A model generated the notes under the pieces. That model saw nothing but the letters and a program-made list of their open reading frames with translations. It made no database searches and was not told the origin of the DNA. From Rhodospirillaceae bacterium (GTDB taxonomy: Bacteria > Pseudomonadota > Alphaproteobacteria > UBA8366 > Aestuariispiraceae), in the NCBI GenBank assembly GCA_002709955.1, contig PAQY01000008.1:98145-162144 (forward strand): a DNA stretch of 64,000 nt, given 5' to 3'. The position numbers were made by a program, and so were the translations under genes. Numbering within the stretch: the first letter of the stretch is position 1; each line of letters begins with the position of its first letter. Shown here one piece after another: positions 19,087 through 27,823 of this stretch.

Positions 19087-19725
19087 CTAGCCGCCAAACA
19101 GGGCCAGAACCGGTGCAAACGCATCCTTCCACGAGGCGCGCGCCTCAAGTCGTTCGATCCAGGCCGCGACATTCGGCAGATCGTCAAGCGAGATATCAGA
19201 CTGCACACGATACATGAATGTCGAGGCCAGCGCGAAATCCGCGACGCTCAGATCGCCCGCGATCCAGTCCTTGCCCTCGAGGCCGATTTCCAGCACGGCC
19301 AGAAACTGATCGACGTTTTTCAACTCACTGTCGACAACGCTTTGATCCGGCTCTCCCATGCCGAACTTCCCCTTCAGGAACCGCTCGAACGACAGCTTCT
19401 GCATCGCCGGGCCAAGGTGTATCGTCTGCCAGTAAAGCCATTGATCCACCGTTGCGCGGGCCTTTGGGTCGTCGGGATAAAGACCGCGCTCGGGTTTCTT
19501 GCTTGCCAGATACGAATTGATGGCGCGCGATTCCCAGACCACGAAATCGCCGTCCACCAGCACTGGGACCTTGGCGTTGGGGTTCATTGCCAGGAATTCA
19601 ATGCTGCGGTTTTCGCCGCCACGTAGGTTGACCTCGATGATCTCAAGGTCGATCCCCAGTTCCAGGGCAACCGCCCGCACCCGAAGGGCGTTGGGCGAGA
19701 AATTGGCGTTGTAAAGCTTCATCAT
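19087..19725 (-). CDS. glutathione S-transferase family protein
   Basis: 212 residues. Thioredoxin-fold N-domain (MMKLYNANFSPNALRVRAVA, then NPNAKVPVLVDGDFVVWES with the cis-Pro and the Ser/Glu pair that bind glutathione). The all-helical C-domain starts near residue 90 (ATVDQWLYWQ) and has DWIAGDLSVADFALA, the usual N-capping box. Cytosolic; conjugation or reductive dehalogenation/isomerisation chemistry is possible. Stop and start are close to the flanking genes, so it probably belongs to one operon with the SDR-type reductase upstream. Confidence 0.9.
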   Translation of the reverse strand: MMKLYNANFSPNALRVRAVALELGIDLEIIEVNLRGGENRSIEFLAMNPNAKVPVLVDGDFVVWESRAINSYLASKKPERGLYPDDPKARATVDQWLYWQTIHLGPAMQKLSFERFLKGKFGMGEPDQSVVDSELKNVDQFLAVLEIGLEGKDWIAGDLSVADFALASTFMYRVQSDISLDDLPNVAAWIERLEARASWKDAFAPVLALFGG

Positions 19726-19732
19726 GGCTTCC

Positions 19733-20632
19733 TCAATGCGCCGGTGGGGTCAACAGAGCCGCCTTGTTGGCAATCAAAAAGTCACGCGCCGACTGGCCGG
19801 CCTGTCCGGTCAGTTTTTCCAGATCACCCGTTGCAACATTCAGATAGTCCTTGGCCATCGCCTCGTCGAAGGACGCAAAAACCTTTGCCATGAACTCTGG
19901 CAAGCCAGCGCCGATCATGGCCTGAACCAGATCGTCGGTTGAGATTGGGATATAGGGGATATCCTTGCCCGAGATTTCCGAAAGGATGACCGCGATGTCG
20001 CCTTGGGAAAGCGCCGCAGGGCCGGTGATGTCCAGAACACTTGAACCGGTTTCCTGCATCAGGGCCGCTGCGGCGGCGCGGGCGCAATCGGCGCGGGTGA
20101 CATAGCCAGTTTTCCCCACAGCAGCAGCGGCGAAATGTTGCCCCATACCAATGCTTTGGCCACCACCCATCAGCACCAGATCGGTGTAAAGGTTGTTGCG
20201 CAGGATGGTATAGCTGGCACCGGTTTCTTTAATCAGCGCTTCGGTGTCGCAGTGATCTTTGGAGAACGTGATCGGGCTTTCCTCAACCGGGTTCGTCAGC
20301 GAGGTATAGACGATATGTGTGATCCCTTCCTTCATCGCGGCTGCGATGGCGTGTTTATGCGCTTCCAGTCGCTTTCCTGGTTCCAGATCGTCGATCGAAA
20401 TGATCAGCAGGCGATTGCCACCGGCAAAAGCCGCGCTCAGCGATGCGGGGTCATTGAAATCCCCCTTGCGGGCCTCGACTCCCTTGTCAGCCAGATCGGC
20501 CAGCTTTTCCGGCGAACGCGAAACGGCGACGATCGGACCGGCACCGGCCTCAATCAGATTATCGATGACCTGCCGGCCAAGTTGGCCGGATGCGCCGGTG
20601 ACGATGAAAGGGCCGTTTTGAATGTTTGTCAT
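19733..20632 (-). CDS. NmrA-like / atypical SDR NAD(P)-binding protein
   Basis: 299 residues. Rossmann start VTGASGQLGRQVIDNLIEAG with the GXXGXXG pattern of the atypical SDR group. The downstream HIVYTSLTNP replaces the classic YXXXK. Related proteins are quinone reductases (QorB type, azoreductase-like) or redox sensors. Eight bases separate its stop from the GST start, so they are co-transcribed. With GST, LLM flavoprotein and DoxX it suggests handling of quinones or other electrophiles. Confidence 0.85.
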   Translation of the reverse strand: MTNIQNGPFIVTGASGQLGRQVIDNLIEAGAGPIVAVSRSPEKLADLADKGVEARKGDFNDPASLSAAFAGGNRLLIISIDDLEPGKRLEAHKHAIAAAMKEGITHIVYTSLTNPVEESPITFSKDHCDTEALIKETGASYTILRNNLYTDLVLMGGGQSIGMGQHFAAAAVGKTGYVTRADCARAAAAALMQETGSSVLDITGPAALSQGDIAVILSEISGKDIPYIPISTDDLVQAMIGAGLPEFMAKVFASFDEAMAKDYLNVATGDLEKLTGQAGQSARDFLIANKAALLTPPAH

Positions 20633-20743
20633 TGGTTTTTCCTAGATTTTCCGGGTTGGATTTGGATGTTCAAGCGTCTCAATGGATTCAGCCGAAAGTA
20701 AACGCGCTTTCGACTGCGCCTAGCACGTGATCCTCCAGCGTTT

Positions 20744-21499
20744 TCATGCCTTTGTCGGCAAGGGCTGCCCCGCGACCACATGCAGCGGAATCAGATGTTC
20801 CTCGCGCGGGTTTGCATCGCGAGCACCGGGAGCGGCGGCCCATTGTGCCAGCATTCGATCACGCTCTACCGGATCGGTGCGGGTGGCCGCATCGCTCAGC
20901 CAGCGGTCAAATTCCTGCCCGTTCACGAAATCGGCGGCGCCACCCCGCATCGCGCGCATCATTTTTTGCATGTTATGATAGGTGTTGCCCGAACCGATGA
21001 TCAGAACACCTTCATCTCGCAACGGTGCCAATGCCCGCCCGACCGCAATATGCGCAGCCGGGTCAAGATCACTTCGCAGGCTCAGCTGTACACAGGGAAT
21101 GTCGGCCTGCGGAAAGGCCACCTTAAGCGGAATGAACACGCCGTGATCGTAACCGCGCGCCTCATCAACGGGGCAGGGAAACCCGGCCGCCTCGAGCAGC
21201 GCCTGCACCCTGTCGGATAGCGCCGGAGCGCCGGGCGCGGGCCAGGTCAGTTCGTAGGTGTGGGGTGGAAACCCGTTATAATCGAACAACAGCGGTGGGC
21301 CCGGGTTTCTCTGCACGGTGAACTGCGGCTCTTCCCAATGGCCCGAAATCACCAGCAATGCCTTGGGGGTTTCCGGCAGTGATACCGGTAAATCCGCAAG
21401 GAACTCGCGCTGCCGGTTCCAGGTTTCTGGCGGGGTCCAGTCCATGAAGAAACATGGGCCTCCACCGTGTGGAATGAACATCGTCGGCATCCGAGTCAT
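20744..21499 (-). CDS. class III extradiol dioxygenase, DODA/YgiD-like
   Basis: 251 residues. Family marks: IPHGGGPCFF near residue 9, LLVISGHWEEPQF near 48, YDHGVFIPLK near 118, GSGNTYHN near 168 and HLIPLHVVAG near 235. The His residues in these motifs are the usual Fe(II)/Zn(II) ligands and acid/base. Relatives cleave catechols or 4,5-DOPA. Cytosolic. A 111-base gap separates it from the NmrA gene. Substrate not known; in this set it may open a catechol formed from a quinone. Confidence 0.88.
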   Translation of the reverse strand: MTRMPTMFIPHGGGPCFFMDWTPPETWNRQREFLADLPVSLPETPKALLVISGHWEEPQFTVQRNPGPPLLFDYNGFPPHTYELTWPAPGAPALSDRVQALLEAAGFPCPVDEARGYDHGVFIPLKVAFPQADIPCVQLSLRSDLDPAAHIAVGRALAPLRDEGVLIIGSGNTYHNMQKMMRAMRGGAADFVNGQEFDRWLSDAATRTDPVERDRMLAQWAAAPGARDANPREEHLIPLHVVAGQPLPTKA

Positions 21500-21572
21500 G
21501 TACTGCGTTCTTTCGCTTGTTTTACTGGCAGAGCGTGATGGCCAGCCGGCATGTGGCCGTCGGAAAATCCGG

Positions 21573-21977
21573 TTACGCGGCGCGCTTCAGCAAATCACCG
21601 TAGGGTGATTTCTTTTCGCGCACCCGGTTTTGCGTCAGGAACGACACAAGCAGCGCAATCCAGGCAACAATCGCCGGCGGCCAGCCCGGATCGCCGGCAG
21701 CCATATGCGCCGAGGCGGCCAGCAACAGGTGCCAGAACATCGCCGCATAGGCGAAATCGGACAGAAACGTCGACGGGCGCCAAAGGATGACTACGGCCGC
21801 CACGATCTTCAGCATGGCCAACGGCCATATTATGTAGGTTGGGTATTTCAACAGGCCCTCATACATTCCCGCAACCATGTCATGCGCGGTGATGTAAAAT
21901 GCCGCTCCGCCCAGATAGACCAATGCAACCAGCCCGGTTGCAGCCCAGTACGTAATTTTCGCAGATTTGTCGCTCAT
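21573..21977 (-). CDS. DoxX-like family membrane protein
   Basis: 134 residues with four hydrophobic helices (for example YWAATGLVALVYLGGAAFYI and IIWPLAMLKIVAAVVIL). The PTYIIWPLAMLKIVAA motif is typical of the DoxX-like group. Inner membrane. The exact role is unknown; relatives help quinone-linked or redox-stress reactions. It is the first gene after the divergent regulator and may lead the whole left-going set. Confidence 0.82.
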   Translation of the reverse strand: MSDKSAKITYWAATGLVALVYLGGAAFYITAHDMVAGMYEGLLKYPTYIIWPLAMLKIVAAVVILWRPSTFLSDFAYAAMFWHLLLAASAHMAAGDPGWPPAIVAWIALLVSFLTQNRVREKKSPYGDLLKRAA

Positions 21978-22129
21978 CTAGACGTCCTCTATTTTGTTCA
22001 AATTACCCGAGCACTCTTCCGTATGGCTCACCCTTGCCAGGTTTTGCCTTTCACTCTAGTATCTTTAGGCGTCTTAGTTCAAAAGGAAAAGTAGGCACAG
22101 AAAAGTAACCACCTTTGGAAAACCTCAAA
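21978..22129. promoter_or_regulatory. divergent promoter region, DoxX set / HxlR regulator
   Basis: 152-base gap between two genes that run apart. HxlR-family regulators usually bind such gaps and sense electrophiles or quinones. I cannot point to a certain operator; the AT-rich stretch 22055-22090 is the likeliest place. Confidence 0.4.
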
Positions 22130-22483
22130 ATGAAACAGAAAACACCGCCCGCGTGTCCCATGGACTCCATTCTGCGCCTGCTGATGGGTCCGTGGACGAG
22201 TTATATCATCTGGGTGCTGAGCGATCAGGGTCCGCAAAGGTTCGGGGCACTGAAACGTGCCGTGCCGGGGATATCGACCCGCATGCTGACCGAACGCCTG
22301 CGCATGCTGCAAGGCGCCGGGGTCATCTGGCGGGAACAGGCGGAGACTATTCCGCCTGCGGTGACCTATGGCCTGACGCCGCGCGGCAACGACCTGCACA
22401 GCGTTCTGGAGGCACTGGGAAGTATCGCGGAACGATGGAAGGTTGAGGGGGTCTTTGAAGACAATGCCTTCGGCGTTGGTTGA
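22130..22483 (+). CDS. HxlR-family transcriptional regulator
   Basis: 117 residues from the ATG at 22130; a TTG at 22115 is less likely. Winged-helix signature: CPMDSILRLLMGPWTSYIIW, then RFGALKRAVPGISTRMLTERL and the wing GVIWRE...VTYGLTPRG. One Cys near the N-terminus (PPACPM) sits where HxlR/YodB proteins carry their redox-sensing Cys. It faces the DoxX-led redox genes and probably represses them until an electrophile modifies it. Confidence 0.9.
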   Translation: MKQKTPPACPMDSILRLLMGPWTSYIIWVLSDQGPQRFGALKRAVPGISTRMLTERLRMLQGAGVIWREQAETIPPAVTYGLTPRGNDLHSVLEALGSIAERWKVEGVFEDNAFGVG

Positions 22484-22687
22484 TTGCTCCACCCGGCAAG
22501 AAAAGTTAGAGTGCTAACCAGCATGCTCCGGTGGCGACCTGTCGGTCGTCAGCGCACCAGGCAGCACCCGCGATGCGAGCAGGAGCCGTTCAAATGACTG
22601 TCTAACGTCATCGCCTATGGGACAGATTAGTGGAATTGCATAGGAGAGGATTTCTGGTTCATCGTAATGACCCGAAGGGGAATGAAG

Positions 22688-23062
22688 ATGAGACAGAAAT
22701 CGCAGACACGACAGACAGGTGGCGACAAAGCTATTAAGGACATTCGCCGGGCGACCCGGAAGCAATATTCTGCTGAAGAAAAGATCCGTATCGTTCTGGA
22801 CGGCTTGCGTGGCGAAGAATCTATAGCCGAGCTGTGTCGGCGCGAAGGCATCGCCGAGAGCATTTATTACAAATGGTCGAAGGAGTTTCTTGAAGCTGGC
22901 AAGCGCCGACTTGCTGGTGATACAGCGCGTGCAGCCTCCACGGGTGAGGTGACGGCCCTTCGCCGGGAAGCGCGTGATCTGAAAGAAGTTGTTGCAGAGC
23001 AGACATTGGAATTGCGGTTGCTCAAAAAAAGCATGATCGCGGATGGGGGAGACGACGAATGA
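22688..23062 (+). CDS. IS3-family transposase OrfA
   Basis: About 124 residues; ATG at 22688 (22682 and 22667 also possible). Helix-turn-helix of IS3 OrfA (YSAEEKIRIVLDGLRGEES, CRREGIAESIYYKW) followed by a leucine-zipper-like region. An A7 run at 23024-23030 near its end, with the OrfB frame open across it, is a fitting site for the programmed -1 frameshift that makes OrfAB. The frame overlaps OrfB by four bases (ATGA). OrfA itself looks intact, but the element is dead because OrfB is cut. Confidence 0.88.
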   Translation: MRQKSQTRQTGGDKAIKDIRRATRKQYSAEEKIRIVLDGLRGEESIAELCRREGIAESIYYKWSKEFLEAGKRRLAGDTARAASTGEVTALRREARDLKEVVAEQTLELRLLKKSMIADGGDDE

Positions 23063-23630
23063 GATATCCCGCATCTGAAAAACTTGAGATCATCCGGCTT
23101 GTTGAGCAATCCCATCTGCCAATCAAACAGACGCTGGATAAGCTGGGCATCCCCCGCACCACATTTTATCGGTGGTACGACCGCTATCAGACCGGCGGGC
23201 CTTTAGCATTGGAAGATCAATCACCAAGGCCGTCACAGGTCTGGAATCGTATCCCTGATGACGTTCGCCAGCGCATTGTTGATCTGGCCCTGGATGTGCC
23301 AGAACTGTCACCTCGTGAACTGGCCGTGCGTTATATGGACACAGAAAGCTACTTTGTCTCAGAGGCTTCCGTCTATCGCCTGCTTAAATCGCTGGATCTG
23401 ATTACCAGTCCCGCTTTTATCGTCATCAAGGCAGCAGATGAGTTCAGGGAGAAGACAACCGCCATCAATCAACTGTGGCAAACTGACTTCACTTATCTGA
23501 AGGTTATCGGCTGGGGCTGGATGTACTTATCGACGATCCTCGATGATTACTCGCGCTATATCATTGCCTGGAAGTTGTGCACGACCATGAAGTCGAGCGA
23601 TGTGACCGACACGCTGGACCTCGCCCTGAA
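23059..23630 (+). pseudogene. IS3-family transposase OrfB, 3'-truncated
   Basis: About 190 codons of an IS3 integrase: N-terminal MRYPASEKLEIIRLVEQSHL, a helix-turn-helix, then the first catalytic Asp in INQLWQTDFTYLKVIGWG and [14 protein letters not shown]. The sequence stops being OrfB after TLDLAL, near 23625-23630. There an IS66 fragment in the other direction begins. The second Asp and the Glu of the DDE triad are lost, so the protein is inactive. Confidence 0.85.
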
Positions 23631-23746
23631 TACGGATCTTGCCCCAAAGCCTTCTCTGCCAGAGACGACAAACCTGCGAAGCCCTTGCGCATGTCGGTTA
23701 CGCCCGCACACAACCAGACCTTCGTTTGTGACGGGACGGGGATCAT
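23626..23746 (-). pseudogene. IS66-family TnpB (Orf2), N-terminal fragment
   Basis: About 40 codons matching the start of IS66 Orf2: [20 protein letters not shown], then [20 protein letters not shown]. The match ends near 23626, where IS3 OrfB sequence begins. The start overlaps the TnpA stop, as in intact IS66 elements. The rest of TnpB and all of TnpC are missing. Confidence 0.8.
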
Positions 23747-24105
23747 TCAGAAAGACCACGGGCTAAACGGACAACAGTATCTGTATCAAAGGCACCACTG
23801 ATCTCCAGGTGGTGGCCGTTTGCCAAAACTATCTTTATCAAACCCGGTTCGGCCGTGTGTTCCTGAGCCGGTTCAGTCGTTGGCAAACGGGTTACGACCT
23901 CAACAGGCAGGAAGCTCATTACCTTCGGTTCATCGTCACCGCCAGAATTATACCGGGGGTCTCTTATCCATTTGAAGACCATGTTGGTATTTAAATCATA
24001 GCGATGCGCAACCTCGGGAACCGATACACCCGGCACCCTGGTCTGGGCAACAATCCTGATCTTCTCCTCATCGCTCCATTTACGCCGTTTACGTCTCTCT
24101 GCCAT
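23743..24105 (-). CDS. IS66-family TnpA (Orf1)
   Basis: 120 residues. Helix-turn-helix start ([40 protein letters not shown]) and the usual basic end. Complete, but orphaned because TnpB is cut and TnpC is absent. Just upstream, at about 24115-24134, is a near-perfect palindrome, GTCCGCTTAAGTTAAGCGGA. It may be part of the element end or promoter. Confidence 0.85.
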   Translation of the reverse strand: MAERRKRRKWSDEEKIRIVAQTRVPGVSVPEVAHRYDLNTNMVFKWIRDPRYNSGGDDEPKVMSFLPVEVVTRLPTTEPAQEHTAEPGLIKIVLANGHHLEISGAFDTDTVVRLARGLSE

Positions 24106-24129
24106 CGTTTAGCGTCCGCTTAAGTTAAG

Positions 24130-24249
24130 CGGACACCTGTTGCCCGCTTAGTCGATGCAGAGTCGCAGGTCAGAGCACCAATTGTAAGGTGGGTCAGGCC
24201 GGACGCTAACGTCGAAACCTATCGCGATCTTATTGCCGACGGATATTAA
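24130..24249 (+). pseudogene. possible C-terminal remnant of an unknown gene
   Basis: Frame open for about 39 codons, with protein-like composition (LVDAESQVRAPIVRWVRPD...YRDLIADGY), ending in TAA at 24247-24249. It abuts the IS66 end, so the rest of the gene may have been lost there. Product not recognised; could be chance. Confidence 0.25.
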
Positions 24250-24301
24250 GTTCCTGACGTCGAATTTTTGGGTCAGGCTAGACGCGGGGTAGGTGGACAT
24301 C

Positions 24302-24346
24302 TGTCAAATCTGATGCCGTTGACGTTTACAATTTACCATTTTAGGT
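24302..24346. repeat. putative left end of Tn7-like element
   Basis: Starts TGTCAAATC and holds an inward-facing ACAATTTACCATTTTAGG near 24329. This is close to ACAATTACCACTTAAG of the right end (bottom strand). It lies three bases before the tnsC stop codon, so this end is very short. Confidence 0.45.
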
Positions 24347-24348
24347 CG

Positions 24349-25260
24349 TTATAAAGTTTCATTGGCTTTAGCGCGGCGTGCATGAACAGAAACGAATTCC
24401 ATCTCGTCTAGGATTGAAGCGTGCAGGCAGTTTGTGCCATTCCCCAAAGATCTGTACATGGCGTATCTCAGTAATTTTAGCGTATCGCCTGTTCGTCCCT
24501 TGGTCCTAGATTGGATACTTTCCGTGATTCGTTTCGTTTTGAAGCTCTTGTCCATATCGAAACCAGATGAAGTTACATAAGTTTGTATAAATTTCCCATA
24601 ATGCTCCCCGGGTTGCCAAATCGGTACCCGAACCGGTTCAAACCGGCTCCCGAATTGTTGGTCAGTTTGGAAGGCTGATTCTGCCTGCCGCGTTCCGATC
24701 ACGACAATCGGGATTTGGAGTGAGTTCGTGAGGAATTTTAGGCCATTCAGAAAGATCGTTCGTTGGTCGCGGCTACCAGGAAGAATGTTATGAATTTCGT
24801 CGACGAAGATCATGCGCACCCCAATCGCTGGAAACAGATTCAGTATCTGCGTTTCCGCTCTCTGTCGGCTTAAAGTCTCTGGTACAGCCGCATTCACGGC
24901 ACGCAACAATCCTCCGTAGAACTCTCCCAGGAACGGCCCTGGCGGTGTTTCAACAAACACGACGGGATGCTTCGTATCAGTCTCATCTGCGCTTCGCTGA
25001 GGTGTGTGTCGGTGTTGAAATTCCCGCGCGATTGACGTTTTCCCTGTGTTGGTCTCACCAACGATCATTGCGCATGGAGGGCGGATCGACTTGGGCTGGT
25101 CGAATATGTTCTCTAGCAATGCCAATATTTTCGATGCGGCCGCATATTCGATCCACCGATCCCTACGGATTGCATCTCGTTGCTCTGCTGAGATTATCGA
25201 GGGACGGTTCTTATTAACGCCCTCCGATGCAACTTCTTCTACTTTGATCAATCGTGCCAC
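24349..25260 (-). CDS. tnsC: TnsC/TniB-like AAA ATPase of a Tn7-like transposon
   Basis: 303 residues. Walker A GETNTGKTS near residue 68 and Walker B MIFVDEIHNILPG near 150 are intact, followed by a sensor region (PIVVIGTRQAESAF). In the family it is the ATP-dependent regulator that links the target-selection protein (TniQ/TnsD) to the TnsAB transposase and gives target immunity. Its start overlaps the tnsB stop, so it is translationally coupled. The length is nearer to TniB than to Tn7 TnsC (about 555). Confidence 0.88.
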   Translation of the reverse strand: MARLIKVEEVASEGVNKNRPSIISAEQRDAIRRDRWIEYAAASKILALLENIFDQPKSIRPPCAMIVGETNTGKTSIAREFQHRHTPQRSADETDTKHPVVFVETPPGPFLGEFYGGLLRAVNAAVPETLSRQRAETQILNLFPAIGVRMIFVDEIHNILPGSRDQRTIFLNGLKFLTNSLQIPIVVIGTRQAESAFQTDQQFGSRFEPVRVPIWQPGEHYGKFIQTYVTSSGFDMDKSFKTKRITESIQSRTKGRTGDTLKLLRYAMYRSLGNGTNCLHASILDEMEFVSVHARRAKANETL

Positions 25261-27176
25261 CCTGCGTTCAGATCTTCTTCAGAAAACTCATAATACTCCT
25301 CCTCATTCTGTTGATCGGAATGAGGAGCATCGTTATCAACCACTATCTGTAAATTTAGCGGCGGTTTGTCGTCGACTTTCTGTTCACTGCGCAAAGTACT
25401 GTGGCCTGCGCGTGTGCTTGTGTTTTCTCGATGGAGTTTGGCTTGCTTCCGACGCTGGTTAGTCCTCCGAGCCTTTTTGGTTTCGGTCTTTGCGCTTTTC
25501 ACAACCGCTCCCATTTCTTCGATCGTCCTGAAAATAAGGGCTTCGTTTACTTTTTCCGCACCCTGACGTTTCAATTCCTTGATCGCTTCCTTGAGTTCCC
25601 AAACTGTGATCGTTGGATGACCTATGTCGAGAAAGGGAACGGGGATGTAATCCTGCTTTTGGGGATCCAGGAAATAGATCGTGCTGATGTCGAGAGGATC
25701 CCGCCGCACTTTGAATTTCGGCGTCAGGCCGTTGACTTTGTACCCGATCCAGCAACGGATTTCGTCGCTATAGTATCGGACATGATTCATGGTGATGCCC
25801 TGGCGTTGAACGGTGCATTCTTTGAAGGGAAGAAAGTCGATGCGAAGTCTTTCAGGGTCTTGGTGTTTCGGGGGGATGCCGATGCCTTTGAGATTCTTGC
25901 CATCACCAAGGAGGCCTCGTTCCCACATTGCCCGGGGAGACATATTTAGCTGAGAATGGATGCGCTCATGGTAGACGCCGGTTATCCAGAGCAACAGCCA
26001 GCGCTGTGCCTCTTTAAAGGTCATCGCTGAATTTTTGTCGGAGTCGTAGCCATCCCGATCGCGGGTGTTCGAGAAGGTCGTTCCTGGGAGCGCGTGGAAC
26101 TCCTTGGCTATTGTTCCGAACAGCCGTTCAATTCGGCCTCCCCAGTTTGGTGTTTTTACCGGCCTCCATTCAATCGATATCCCATGTTCGATACATGCTT
26201 CCGACACAGATTTGCATCGAAAATCCTTACCATTGTCCGCATGAAGCGTTGCCATCCTTCCCCAAACATCCCAGTGATTGGCTACATTCAAGTCAGCCAG
26301 TGCCTGATCCTTCGGCAGGATAGCGTTCTGAACGCACATGCCGACCGATTGGGCACTAGGTGCTTCGAGTGACAAATAGTAACCGACCACCATCCGGCTA
26401 AAGACATCGATTGCGAGCGTTAACCAGGGACGTCCGATAGGCTTGCGAGAAATGTCATCTACAAGAATCAGATCGAGATAATGGTGATCGATCTGAACAA
26501 CGGACAACGGATGAGAGGCGCCGGGGAAATCTCCCGCCGCCGGATCGAAGCGGTCGCGTGCGGCCTTTTTGCCACGGCGGGCTTGAGTTGCTTCCTTCGG
26601 GGAGATTTTGGCTATCCTGCGCCGAACCGTTTTATGGTCAGGTGCATTGAGTCCGGCAGCCCGGCATCTTATTTCGACTGCTTCGATAACCTTCTTCGGG
26701 GATTTTTTCTGTGTATGGAGATACTCGACCTCAATGGCGGTGCGGATGATTGCCTCAACATCATCCGAAAGGCGTCGGGCTCTCGTTTGACCATGTTGAG
26801 GGGCGAGAGCGGCACGGCTCTCGAAAGTATTATAACGTTCGAGCCAACGATAGATCGTTCTTACAGATTTGCCAGACTGTTTGGCAATTTTCTGTATTTC
26901 CCCTCGGGGTAGTGTTCTGTTGGTTAGCGATCTAATGATTTCAAACCGCTGCTCCATTGCAGCGATTTTCTTTGGTGAAAGTGCATCGGGATGGGGTAGT
27001 GATCGTCTGGATTCTGCTTTCGGTTCCTCAAGATCCGACACGCGCACTATCTTGGTTTCACCCGTATCTTTGAGTTGGACCATCACCTCAGCAACGCCAG
27101 CCACGCGCAGGAGCTCGCACCGCTGACCGCAATAGGTCGCCTTCGTTCCAGGCGTGAATGATTTCAGCGCGCTCAT
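25248..27176 (-). CDS. tnsB: TnsB/TniA-like DDE transposase
   Basis: 642 residues. N-terminal helix-turn-helix region (LPRGEIQKIAKQSGKSVRTI) binds the ends. The RNase-H-fold core carries a full DDE triad: Asp in SVVQIDHHYLDL, Asp in TLHADNGKDF, Glu in GGRIERLFGTI. A Mu-type C-terminal barrel and a long basic, then acidic tail follow (from about 545), which probably contacts TnsC. It cuts and joins the transposon 3' ends. The start overlaps tnsA by four bases (ATGA). Confidence 0.9.
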   Translation of the reverse strand: MSALKSFTPGTKATYCGQRCELLRVAGVAEVMVQLKDTGETKIVRVSDLEEPKAESRRSLPHPDALSPKKIAAMEQRFEIIRSLTNRTLPRGEIQKIAKQSGKSVRTIYRWLERYNTFESRAALAPQHGQTRARRLSDDVEAIIRTAIEVEYLHTQKKSPKKVIEAVEIRCRAAGLNAPDHKTVRRRIAKISPKEATQARRGKKAARDRFDPAAGDFPGASHPLSVVQIDHHYLDLILVDDISRKPIGRPWLTLAIDVFSRMVVGYYLSLEAPSAQSVGMCVQNAILPKDQALADLNVANHWDVWGRMATLHADNGKDFRCKSVSEACIEHGISIEWRPVKTPNWGGRIERLFGTIAKEFHALPGTTFSNTRDRDGYDSDKNSAMTFKEAQRWLLLWITGVYHERIHSQLNMSPRAMWERGLLGDGKNLKGIGIPPKHQDPERLRIDFLPFKECTVQRQGITMNHVRYYSDEIRCWIGYKVNGLTPKFKVRRDPLDISTIYFLDPQKQDYIPVPFLDIGHPTITVWELKEAIKELKRQGAEKVNEALIFRTIEEMGAVVKSAKTETKKARRTNQRRKQAKLHRENTSTRAGHSTLRSEQKVDDKPPLNLQIVVDNDAPHSDQQNEEEYYEFSEEDLNAGWHD

Positions 27177-27820
27177 GTCACAAAGCCCGATAGTTCTATG
27201 ACGGACTCCATCGTAAGCTCCTTGTCGAAATCAGCAGTGAGGATGCCAGTTGCCAATAGGCACCAAATTGTATGAAGCGTTGCACCTTTCAATGCGAGTG
27301 CCGATCCATTACACTCGGCCAACCGCTCGACAGAAATCCCGCATCGGACTTCGGTAAGCTTTCTCCGTAAGGCTGTTGCTATAGAGGAATCGAGTGATTG
27401 GGTTCTGAACGGCAGCAGGAATTTTGCGTTCTCAAGACGTGGTCCGCGAATTTCATCTTCGGTCCAAATCGAAAACTCCCAGTCGCGGTCGTTAGCAAAT
27501 CGGCGCGCCGCCTCAAATCGCTCTTCATAGTGATCTGCATCAGACTTAAGTATATCTGCGGGTTTGACTTCAACCAGCATTGTAGGCCGTTCGCGTCGAT
27601 GCACTAGGAAGTCCGGGATATAGTAACCTGCTCGACCTCGTTTCCCTGGAACAGGTACTTCAACCGGTTGCTCTTCGATGGATATGAAATCGGCGTCGAA
27701 CATCATCAATGATATGAAATCGCGCTCCAAAGAAGACTCGAAGGCAACCCCTTGTCCGCCCGAGCCAGCATGTATGCCAGAGAGGCTTTTCTGTTTGGGA
27801 GGGATTTTCCTGACTGGCAT
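27173..27820 (-). CDS. tnsA: TnsA endonuclease
   Basis: 215 residues. Restriction-like endonuclease fold with catalytic residues visible: Glu in FESSLERDF, Asp in YYIPDFLVHRR, and Glu-X-Lys in TMLVEVKPAD. In Tn7-like elements it cuts the 5' strands so that the element is cut and pasted, not copied. The C-terminal part binds TnsC. It starts four bases after tniQ ends and overlaps tnsB. All known key residues are present, so it should be active. Confidence 0.9.
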   Translation of the reverse strand: MPVRKIPPKQKSLSGIHAGSGGQGVAFESSLERDFISLMMFDADFISIEEQPVEVPVPGKRGRAGYYIPDFLVHRRERPTMLVEVKPADILKSDADHYEERFEAARRFANDRDWEFSIWTEDEIRGPRLENAKFLLPFRTQSLDSSIATALRRKLTEVRCGISVERLAECNGSALALKGATLHTIWCLLATGILTADFDKELTMESVIELSGFVT

Positions 27821-27823
27821 CGT

